A stretch of 64,000 bases of DNA from Anadara kagoshimensis (taxonomy: Eukaryota > Mollusca > Bivalvia > Arcoida > Arcidae). The position numbers and the translations under genes were made by a program. The stretch spans positions 35,875,581-35,939,580 of the forward strand of contig CM037857.1 in the NCBI GenBank assembly GCA_021292105.1. The letters run 5' to 3'. Positions 23,093-34,200 of the stretch are shown one piece after another. A model generated the notes under the pieces. The model had not been told where the DNA came from and ran no database searches. It was given only the letters and a program-made list of their open reading frames with translations. Each line of letters opens with the position of its first letter. Position 1 is the first letter of the stretch.

Positions 23093-23219
23093 AATAATTG
23101 CCCTCTAGGTATGTGGACATCCAGAATTGTCACCCTTCAGAAGGGTTTTCACCCTCGGGTGACAACCCTTCTGTCGGGTGACAATTCTGGATGTCCACAT
23201 ACCTAGAGGGCAATTATTG
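23093..23219. repeat. long near-perfect hairpin
   Basis: Arms of about 55 bp (23093-23147 and 23164-23219) share GCCCTCTAGGTATGTGGACA and TCCAGAATTGTCACCC or its inverse with only a few mismatches, around a loop of about 16 bp. It lies between the two Crypton-like remnants. Confidence 0.92.
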
Positions 23220-23456
23220 TATATTATTACACCTTATGTAAAAATCTAGCAATTTCATTGGATAAGAGCTATGTAACAATTTGTACTGTCACATAAAATT
23301 TATAATGTCACATAGCGCTGCGCGTGACTATGTTACAGTACTTTTGTTTGAGTCGCCTCACTTCACTGGATCACGTCGGCGCTTTGAACGAAACATGTTT
23401 TCAGTTGGGTCTACTCAAGCGTCTTACTGTTATTGATATTGTTTACAATCGTCTGT

Positions 23457-23647
23457 AACAACAACAAAGGAGGTTTGACGAGGTTGACAATGAGTATCTT
23501 GCCAATTTATTAGAGTCTATGGACTCTGCATCAACTAAACGGACCATTAAGCGGGTCGTGGATACGTTTTGTAAATTTCTAAGCTCAAATGACTGTGCAT
23601 TTGAGGCATTCCCGGCCGATAAATTGAATGAATATAGTCATTACTAA
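23457..23647 (+). pseudogene. Crypton-like N-terminal remnant 2
   Basis: An uninterrupted frame of about 60 codons bounded by stops and without an ATG start. It contains DNEYLANLLESMDSASTKRT, VVDTFCKFL and FEAFPADKLNEY, again the acidic helix, (S/N)TKR and aromatic-helix pattern of recombinase N-terminal domains. It ends at TAA before any catalytic domain. Could be a 5' exon of a longer gene, but no downstream exon was found. Confidence 0.45.
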
Positions 23648-23874
23648 AGTCGAAGGATGCACATCATATATTGGTAAAATAAAACAAACATTCGGTGTAA
23701 TAAAATAAATATTACATTTCTGACAGGGTGACAGTACATATTGTCGTGTAATATTTATATAATAGTAGCCTAACTGTAGGCACAGCCTATGCTGAGAGCG
23801 CAGCGAAATGATAGTATGAATAATAATGATTTTATTAGTTTTGGTATTTTAAATGAGATTTAATTTTAGGCTAA

Positions 23875-24948
23875 TTGTTTATAAATAATAAAAAAAAAAA
23901 CAATTCCAAGTACACAAGTACAGTACACTTATTATACTTGACTAATAACAGTGATAAGAAAGGGAGACACAGAGTTCATTGTGTTGATACAGGGGAAGTT
24001 TCCGATACTTCAGATGACTATGCATTTTCGATAGTGGACGACAAACATGTGACGGTCCCTGTGCAGATAGGAGGTGTACCAAACATTGACATGATAATAG
24101 ATTCAGGTGCTAGCTGTAATATTATTGATGAACAACTCTGGAAATATTTGAAACAATCTAAAATTATTTGTGAGTCAAGGAAATGCAACAAACAACTTTT
24201 CTCATATGGAAATGATACTCCCTTAAACGTTATTGGCTGTTTTGTTGCTGATATCTCATTTGGAAATGTAACTGTTAAAGCTGATTTTACTGTTATTGAA
24301 CAGAAAGGACGCTCATTACTAGGTCGTGATACAGCAATGAAGTTAAATGTTTTAAATTCTGGGCCAGACATTTCAGTCAATAGTATAAATGAAACGAATG
24401 ATATTTTTGTAAAGCACAAAGCATGTTTCGAAGGACTTGGCAAGTTAAAGGATTTTCAACTTGAAATTCCTATTGATAGAAATGTTAAACCTATTGTACA
24501 ACCACTAAGAAGAATTCCATTTAGTTTGAGGGAAAAGGTTTCAGCTAAACTTCACAAACTAGAATCTCTTGGAGTTATTGAAAAGGCAGAGGGCCCGGCA
24601 CCGTGGATATCACCAGTGGTAATAGTTCCTAAGAAAGATGACATTAGACTTTGTGTGGACATGAGAATGGCAAATACTGCCATCATACGCGAACGACATC
24701 CGATACCAACTGTTGATGAAGTGTTGTATGATCTGAACCAGAGTAAAGTGTTCAGTAAACTTGACATCAAGTGGGCATTTCATCAAATTGAACTTAGCAA
24801 AAAGTCTAGACAAATAACTACGTTCGTCACACATAAGGGTCTTTACCGCTACAAACGGCTAATGTTTGGTATTAGCTGTGCCCCGGAAATGTATCAAAAA
24901 GTCATACAACAAGCGTTCGAGGATATGAAGGAGTTCGGAATGATGTGA
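23875..24948 (+). pseudogene. Ty3/Gypsy retrotransposon pol fragment (protease + partial RT)
   Basis: One open frame of 357 codons, bounded upstream by TAA and beginning at a TTG, so it has no natural ATG. Residues 70-155 form a retropepsin-like domain (IDSGASCNII active site, SLLGRDTA near its end). Residues about 190-357 are the reverse transcriptase fingers and palm start (PAPWISPVVIVPKKD, LDIKWAFHQIELS, YKRLMFGISCAPEMYQ). It stops at TGA just before the region that carries the YxDD catalytic box; RNase H, integrase and LTRs were not found. The body of the frame is free of stops, suggesting a relatively young 3'-truncated or rearranged copy. Confidence 0.9.
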
Positions 24949-25195
24949 GCACTAATCATGAGCAATGTGTATATATATTAACTGGGAATCCATACACTAC
25001 CCATGTACTAATTGAATAGTCCTAATGAAAGGTCAAGCAGACAGGTCAATGTTGTTTACCTATACCAGTATCAAACTCAACTAACAGTGATTGATGTTTG
25101 TCAGTGGTAAATACAACTCACTAAAAGTTACCATAGTTCACAAAATGTGGCCTATATTTTAGTTGCTACATACTAAAGGCACTATTGTGAACATG

Positions 25196-25690
25196 AAACC
25201 ACTACAGTAGTTCAGTAGTAAAGTGCTCACTTCGTGTATATATATGGGAGGAGGTAGGTTCAAATCCCAGCCGGGTCTGACAAGACTTGAAAATAGGTAG
25301 TGACTGTTTGCCAAGTACTCAACATTTAGAAATGAAAGTCACAGGGTCCTTTGGAAGAGACCTTAAAAACCAATGTCATGACAGGCATGGCATGTGAAAG
25401 ATCCCTCCCTGCACATTGCCCTGTGTCATGACAGGCATGGCATGTGAAAGATCCCTCCCTGCACATTGCCCTGTGTCATGACAGGCATGGCATGTGAAAG
25501 ATCCCTCCCTGCACATTGCCCTGTGTCATGACAGTCATGGCATGTAAAAGATCCCTCCCTGCACATTGCCCTGTGCGCACTGCAAATGTAAAAAATTCTG
25601 CCACTTTGCCTATAGCTGGTGACATTTCGATACAAGTAAAGTTTTCTTCACTGGAACTTAAAACCCTATTCAATCAATCAATCATTTTTA
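25196..25690 (+). repeat. tRNA-derived SINE, family 3, expanded by an internal 50-bp tandem repeat
   Basis: The head has AGTAGTTCAGTAGTAAAGTG and GGTTCAAATCCCAGCC, then AGTGACTG, CAAGTACTCAACATT and GAAAGTCACAG in the same order as the cleaner copy at 35127. In the body a 50-bp unit (ATGACAGGCATGGCATGTGA followed by the AAGATCCCTCCCTGCACATT block) is repeated four times at about 25374-25573. Confidence 0.8.
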
Positions 25691-26098
25691 CCACATAGAC
25701 CAGCCAATATCATCAAGGAGCAATATTTAAAAATTGATTTTTTTTTAAATTTTACCAGGGGTCTGTTATCTCTTTATCATTTATCTATGCACTGAACACA
25801 ACTTTATCATTCTTCAAACTATGAAAAAACAACAGACATGCTAAATGGCTGAACAAAATTTCTAATAAAGTTCACCAATCAAATGTCAAAGGATCATTTA
25901 TATAGACACATTCTTGACTACATTGACTTCCAAATCTGGGAAACCTTAACACCAGTATTCCTCAATCCAACTGAGATGCACTGACTACATCCCTGCCATC
26001 CAATTGGATTTTTTATACACAACAATTTCAATTCATATGTGTGAATTTTTAAATTGCCTTGTTTAATTGTTAGATTACTTTAATACTTGCAGGTAATA

Positions 26099-26212
26099 AT
26101 GTACAACCGTGTTCCCCCAACTGGTAAATCTAATTCTAGTAACAAAGAGAAGAGTATTAACACAGATAGCTATCAACAAAAACCAAAATGTGTTTCTGCA
26201 AGTATTTGGGAG
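26099..26212 (+). CDS. FAM204A: FAM204A coding exon 1
   Basis: 38 codons from ATG to SIWE, then donor GTATGT. An acceptor CTTGCAG lies six bases before the ATG, so this is the second transcribed exon at least. Confidence 0.85.
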
Positions 26213-29200
26213 GTATGTATTATAGATATTGTTTACACTGTGATCAGTAAGAATATGTAATTAGAGTGATTTTTTGTTCACCTTTTGTGCTCAAATGAGC
26301 TATTGTGACCAGTCTGAAATTAGCTGGGTCTTTGTCTAGTGTGGGTCTTGCCGTGTTTGTCGTGTGTTGTTTATCAACATTCGCTTGTTTACACTCTTCA
26401 GTTGTTATCCAATCTACATCAAACTTGGCCACAGTGATCCTCTTGACAACATCTAGGTCAAGTTTGTATATGGGTCATGTTGGGTCAATAAATAGGTCAC
26501 TAGTTGAAGGAGAAATCTTATTAACATTCTTGAGGCCAAATTTAAGCCCAAATTTCATCAGATTTGCTCAGAATGGTCCTCTTGACAAAAGGAAGGCTGA
26601 GTTTGTATATGGGTCATGTTTGGTCAGTAAGTAGGTCACTAGACCAAATCATAGAAAACCCTGCTCAGAATGATTCTTTGACAAAGTTAAGTTCTTATAT
26701 AAATCTTGTTTTATATAACCCACTTTTATCTTGTAACATTTACTACATCCCCATTTGTTAAAAAATCATACTTAAATAATACATTGATTTTTATTCTAAA
26801 ATAGCTGCCTATCGCTGCAAAAATCAAACATGTTTACCCCAGTAGTAATAATGACAACCAGTAGGATAGTATCTCTGCTGGCGGACTAAGCAACCATGAG
26901 AATATCATTAACCTAGGAGACAATACATTGTATTGTCAAACAAACATTGTTATTCTAAATTATCTGCTTTTTAAATTTTAAAATTCCTAAACAAATAAAG
27001 CTATACTTAATTGACGGATCGCCGGCCATGCCCACTATGTTCCGACAAAAGATCAACATGCTTGAATAATACGCAAAAAGAATGAAAACTCGGCCTGAAT
27101 TGTGTGGTTTAATGATGTCATTGACACTAGAATGTCATTAGTTGTCGTGACGCTGCTTCGGTACCGTGAAAGCGGCCAGTGTCGGAACATTGTGGCATGG
27201 CCGGCGATACGTCAATTGCTCAAAGTATTTCCTTAGGTGGATTTGGTAAAATAAATTTTGGTCCTTTTATTTTCTCATTTCAACATCTTAAAAATATTTG
27301 GATTTCCACAATTTTTGTTGGACCACTATTAGATATTGTATTCCAATATGGCTGTCTATAGTGCTGCAAAATTTAAAGCTGTTTAGTAATAAGGATTTTA
27401 TAATTACCATTGTAGAGATTTCAGACATTAGAGAAGAGAACAGATGATGTAACAAAAAGATCAACAGAGAAGAGAATTAAACATCTTCAAAGAAAAGTCG
27501 TTGATAATGGTAAAATTATTTGTCTGAGCATTATCATTGATATCAGTAAAATTACTCAACTAGGTTTCACAAAAAGTTTCCCAGCGATTGTTTTTAAATT
27601 TGGCATGCCAGAAGGAGATCATATAAAGAAATGAAGATGATGCGTGGAATTTTACAGGAGTTATTGCCCTTTGAGTACCAAAAAGGACATAATGTAGAAA
27701 ATGCTAGAACTTTTTCATTTTCCATTTAATTCTTTCCAAATTTGGTTTGGATTTACAACAAGAAACAATGTTTAACATATAAAATGGGTTTTTGTGTCAT
27801 GTTTCAACATTCAGCATATATTCTAGTAATTATGGTTCTAGTAATGCATCCAGTTTCCTGTATATTGAATTCAATTTTAGACATTTACAGGCATATATCA
27901 CCATACTTAGTGGTGCTCTTTTTACATCTGGAAATCATTAGCTCACCTGACCGAAGGTCATGTGAGCTTATGGCATAGCGCAGCGTGTGTATGTGCGTGT
28001 GTGCGTGTGTGCGTGTGTGCGTGTGTGCGTGTGTGCGTCGTTAACACCTATTTTCGACTTCTCCTCTGAAACTACTGGACAGTTTTTAATGAAACTTTGT
28101 CAGAAGTATATATGGGCTGGTGCAATTCAGATTTGTTCGTGGCGTTGCTATGGCTACCATAACTAGGTCAAGGTGACCTAGGGGTGCAAAAATCTTAAAA
28201 AATCTTCTTCTCCGAAAGTACTGATTGGAGAAAAAATCTGATGTGATATTTGGCTTCTCTAGGGTCTTAAGCCTATAGTTTGTTCATTTTGTGAAATTCG
28301 GATAAAAAATAGGTTACGCGTTTTTGCGTTTAATTTTGAAAAAAATCGTAAAATAGCTTCAAATTGTTATAACTTGACTATTTGACCAGATAATGACATG
28401 GGGTTTTCAGTTTTGACATCTTCTTGTTAATATCTTCAAAATGAGGTCAAGGTCGATTGTGAAGGTCGTGACCTAATTTTTTGTACCTCTGATTATAATT
28501 ACTATCTCGAAAACTATAAACTTTTTGTATAGGCATGTATATTAGAATGTTGTAGGTATCGATACAACAATCATTTTGATGTATAGAAAAAAGGTCATGG
28601 GTTCAAAGGTCAAGGTCACAGATGCGAAACAATACCGAAATGGTTAATTATCTCGAAAACTATAAACATTTTGTATAGGCATGTATATTAGAATGTTGTA
28701 GGTATTGATACAACGATCATTTTGGTGTATAGAAAAAGGTCATAGGTTCAAAGGTCAAGGTCACAGATGTGAAACAATACTGAAATGGTTAATTATCTCG
28801 AAAAGTATAAACTTTTTGTATAGGCTTGTATATTAGAATGTTGTAGGTATTGATACATCGATCATTTTGATGTATAGAAAAAGGTCATAGGTTCAAAGGT
28901 CAAGGTCACAGATGTGAAACAATACTGAAATGGTTAATTATCTCGAAAACTATAAACTTTTTGTATAGGCATGTATATTAGAATGTTGTAGGTATTAATA
29001 CAACGATCATTTTGATGTATAGAAAAAGGTCATGGGTTCAAAGGTAAAGGTCACAGATGTGAAACAATACTGAAATGGTTAATTATCTCGAAAACTATAA
29101 ACTTTTTGTATAGGCATGTATATTAGAATGTTGTAGGTATTGATACAACAATCATTTTGATGTATAGAAAAAGGTCATGGGTTCAAAGGTCAAGGTCACA

Positions 29201-31252
29201 GATGTGAAACAATACTGAAATGGTTCATTATCTCGAAAACTATGAACTTTTTGTATAGGCATGTATATTAGAATGTTGTAGGTATTGATACAACTATCAT
29301 TTTGATGTATAGAAAAAGGTCATGGGTTCAAAGGTCAAGGTCACAGATGCGAAACAATACCAAAATGGTTAATTATCTCGAAAACTATAAATATTTTGTA
29401 TAGGCATATATATTAGAATGTTGTAGGTATCGATACAACGATCATTTTGATGTATAGAAAAAGGTCTTGGGTTCAAAGGTCAAGGTCACAGATTCGAAAC
29501 AATATCGAAATGGTTAATTATCTCGGAAAACTATAAACATTTTGTATAGGCATATATATTAGAATGTTGTAGGTATCGATACAACGATCATTTTGATGTA
29601 TAGAAAAAGGTCATGGGTTCAAAGGCCAAGGTCACAGATGCGAAACAATACCGAAATGGTTAATTATCTCGAAAACTATAAACATTTTGTATAGGCATGT
29701 ATATTAGAATGTTGTAGGTATTGATACAACGATCATTTTGGTGTATAGAAAAAGGTTATGGGTTCAAAGGTCAAGGTCACATATGCGAAACAATAAGGAA
29801 ATGTTTAATTATCTCAAAAACTATAAACTTTTTGTATAGGCATGTATATTAGAATGTTGTAGGTATCGATACAACGATCATGTTGATGTATAGAAAAAGG
29901 ACATGAATTCAAAGGTCAAGGTCACAGATGTGAAACAATACCAAAATGGTTAATTATTTCGAAAACTATAAACTTTTTGTATAGGCATGTATATTAGAAT
30001 GTTGTAGGTATTGATACAACGATCATTTTGATGTATAGAAAAAGGTCATGGGTTCAAAGGTCAAGGTCACAGAAGCAAAACAATACCAAAAGGGTTAATT
30101 ATCTTTTTGTATAGGCATGTATATTAGAATGTTGTAGGTATTGATACAATGGTTATCATGATGTAAAGAAAAAAGTCATTGGGGTTTAGTTTTTATGTGT
30201 TCTTTAAATCTATCAGCTAGCCATTAGTTATCAGGTGAGCGTATCAGGCCCATGGGCCTCTTGTTTTTATACATTTTCAGTTCAGGAAGCAATAACCCTA
30301 CCTGAAGATCAGGATATATTACGGGAACATGATGTAAAATTTGGTCCTCCTGTTAAGGATACAATGGTTACTTCTGATAGAAAAAGGAAACTTGATGATT
30401 TAAATGACATTCATGAAAGGTACATGTTTCTGTAAAAGAAAAAATCATTATATTTATTTCATTTCATAGAACGATCATTGAATAAGTCTTTGAAGCTGCT
30501 GATTGTTGTAAAATTGGTTCCTCTCAACAAAGGAAAATTAAAACTATTGAATAGCCCAAGAGAATTTAGACAATGGATTCAGGTTAAATAAACAACCTGT
30601 TTGTTGGCCAAGTTTATGCAATTCACTGAAAATTGTAAATTACCAAAATTGTCCCTCAGTCAAAATACATTGATGTATGCATCAGGCAGACTGTTTTTAG
30701 TACAGAACTATTCTACAAGGCAATGAAAATTAATTATTCTTTCAAAATATTAAAAAGATTATCAGTCATTTAATTTAAATGATAAACCTTTAAACTGTGT
30801 CAATTCTTTATGAATAGAAATTTCAATTTACTTAAAACTTCATGCACAGAATCGAATCATAAAGCGTAACTAAGTATGTAAAAGCTTTAATATACTATGT
30901 TTACCATGAACAAAATTTTTTTCAACTATCATGCCCATCAAGCCTTTTTGTTTACCTTTAATACACCTATTAGAAAAACCAACAAACATGGATAAACAAA
31001 ATTTTGTGCAAGTTCAATGTTTGGTAGTGTATGTATTGTATCCAAAAAGTTATCCTTTTTGAATTGATCTAGTTTTGAATCAGATTGCTTGAAGCAACAG
31101 TTAATTCCAATGGCCCAATATATGGACAAAATATTGTTCTAGCACATAGAGGTTACACAAGTTTAAACGACATTGCAAAAATGATTGCAAAGTTTTGTTT
31201 TTCTATTGTTAAGTACCTAACTTATCTAGGTAATACATAAAATTTCAAAAAC

Positions 31253-31286
<34 letters not shown>

Positions 31287-34200
31287 ATATCTTGGAATTG
31301 TCCTGTCTGCTGAACCCTACTTTTATACCCCTTCATTATAAGTCTTAATTATGTTACATTAAGTGCAATTTTCAAATTTTGGAACAATATCTTCACTGTA
31401 GAAACAAAAGTTGATATCATAATCAAGTTCTGGGCATTGGGGTAATGTAATGACAAGTTTTTGGATATTGTTGTGATTCAAGCTTTATTTGTTTTACACC
31501 ATTTTAGACCTTATATTTATCTAGCTTGTTGTTAATGTCAGGTTCTACTTACCCCAGTATTCAATATAGAAGAGGTCTTTTGACACTGGCCCCAAAGTAA
31601 TAATTTTGTATCCTGAAAATACTGTCTGTAGGCCAACTGTGGCCTTTATTTTTAGTTGTGGCGTCTTGAGTAAACCTGGTTCTACTCTCTTTCTTTCAAT
31701 ATATATGGTTCTTTGACTATACCAAATGGTATAGGTTGCAAGACAATATGACATGCATTAATAAAGTGATGTGGATATTTCAATTCTTCCCACATAAAAT
31801 GCTTCAAGTTATTATGCCAACCCCATTTTTAAATTTATGACCCCTATTTTTTAAGGGCCGGGTTAGTTCTAGATTGAAAACTGTACCCAGACAGTGAATT
31901 AACCATCTGACGGTGTCTCTATTTTCCACATTTCAGTACAAGTTCAACATCTGCATCTAAATCAGAGGATAGTAATCAACATTGGAGTGAAATAAAACAG
32001 TACCTTGATATCAACAAGCATCTTAAAGGTATAGACAGAGGAAAATATACTCCTAATACTCGGCTTGATGATGCCATAGATGATGCTATAAGTAAAGGGA
32101 ATTTTGAGACAGCTGAAAAACTGAGTGATCAGTTAGCAGTTAGAGAGGTATATACTGTTTTTTTTTTCAACTTTTTTAAAAACAAAAACGTAATAGATAA
32201 TGACATTGCTGTTGTTGTTGTTGTTAATAAATTCTACAGTTCTGACAGTTCTATTTTAATTTTTTCTTGCTTCTCTACTTAACATTAAACTATAAGAAAT
32301 GAGACTAACATTAAATAAGTAAAATACAATACTATAAAACTTTAATTTGTGAATAAAGAAATGAACAGTGGAGTGGATTGGAGCAGTGATGGATTATGCC
32401 TCAGCCAGGATTTTTTTACTTAGATAGCGGTGGCTAAATTTGGGATAATGGAGGAAACCTGAGTGCCTAGAATGTATTAGCAACCTTTGGCAGGCAAACT
32501 AATTAACTTGGATCTAGAAGAATTAGTTTCAAACTTAATCCCCTGTAGAAGATGGTATTTAAATGTTAAAATGAATTTTTTTTTACAGTTTGGGAAAAAA
32601 ATATCAGATGCAGTTGATGCAAGAGATTATGTCAAAGCCAAAAAAGTAAGATTTATAATATAGTCAGTCAGTGATATTTTGGCAGAGTGTTTATATACAT
32701 GGAAGAATTTATACATTGTAAATAGGGATCATAATAAAGGTGGTTTTGATAAATGAATGTATAAAGACATTAATATACACATAAGATAGCATGGTTTTAA
32801 TATAGTTGTGTAGGATAGACTCACCTTTTTTTACTATGCCAGTATATTTGGGATAAGCTACATTATGTTTCATTGTTTCTTAGAAATAAGGCATATTTTT
32901 ATTCCATGGTGTGTTTGTATGAACCACTTCAGTTACTGGCAGTTATCTAGAGTCTCCAAAAAATTTTCTTCTTTTGATAAAAACAAATCAATTATGTCTG
33001 ACTTGCAACCAAAATTTTAGATAATAAGACTTGAATGATGCCCATATTTACTGTAGTGACTTGCTGAATAAATACATGAACCAATTGCAAGTTGTAATAA
33101 TATTGGAAGCTTTGTTCAAACGTATATATACTTTTATTCTGGATACATACATTTATCTAACGTTAGACTAGTTTTTCTATCTGATTTGACGAAATACAAG
33201 TTTTATCGAACACGCATAATACAGAATCTTGTATCACCACATTGTGGTTATACAACATTGGCGGTAAAGTACATGTGCACTTTCTCATTGTGACATCACG
33301 TCATGTCAAATGTCAGTGGTTTTCTGTTGTAAAATGTAATTTTTTCACATAAAGTATTTTTTTTATTATTTTAAATAGCCTAATTGGAAATGTTAGATAA
33401 AAATATCATATACACAGTGTGTATGTATAACACTCCGTATCAGGTCAAGTCCTTTTTTCCTTGCAAGTAGTGATACGGCTACGAAAAAAGGACTCTACCT
33501 GATACAGAGGGTTGTACATACACACTGTATATAATATGTATGTATCATGGCCGGACTCCTATTGCACTCACCACATGGTTGTGACATCAAGTGACAACAG
33601 AGCCAAGAGAGGCAATTCACATGTATAACCTCATGCCCATACAGTTATAACATACAGTATTTGTGTATAAATAATATAACACTAGTGCCAGCAGTCTTTT
33701 TAATCTCTGAATGTTCAAGTAACCAGATATATAGACTGCATGTTTAGGAATGTCTTACTTACGATCTCCATTACTTATTTTGAAAATCTACTTGTTTCAC
33801 AACTTACGAAGAAAACATATTATCTAATATTGAATTTTGAATTTATACTGTGTACTTGAAATATTTGGTAAGAAAACATCTGATGAATTCTACTATGTCG
33901 CAACAACAGTAAATATGTTTGTCATTTGTTAACTAGCAACATTAACCTTTTATGTTGAAGAGGTAAGATAATCTAAAGTTGATTGAAATTTTTTACTTAT
34001 ACCCTGTGCTTGAAATATTTGGTAAGAGAATATATGATGAAGAATTCTACCGTTACAGGATAAAGGTTGAAATATTTATTATTGCTAAAACAAAAATATA
34101 GGTTGGTTGTACATGTAAGAGGGTGATTAAAGGGTTCTATTGTTTTTTACACAGGAAGAAGAGGAATCAACAAAGACCAAGAAGAAAAAGACTTTACCTT

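Noticed and set aside
24018-24443. 141-codon minus frame
   Set aside because: Antisense shadow of the Gypsy pol frame.
26305-26634. 109-codon plus frame
   Set aside because: Falls in a dispersed repeat with internal tandem phrases in a FAM204A intron.
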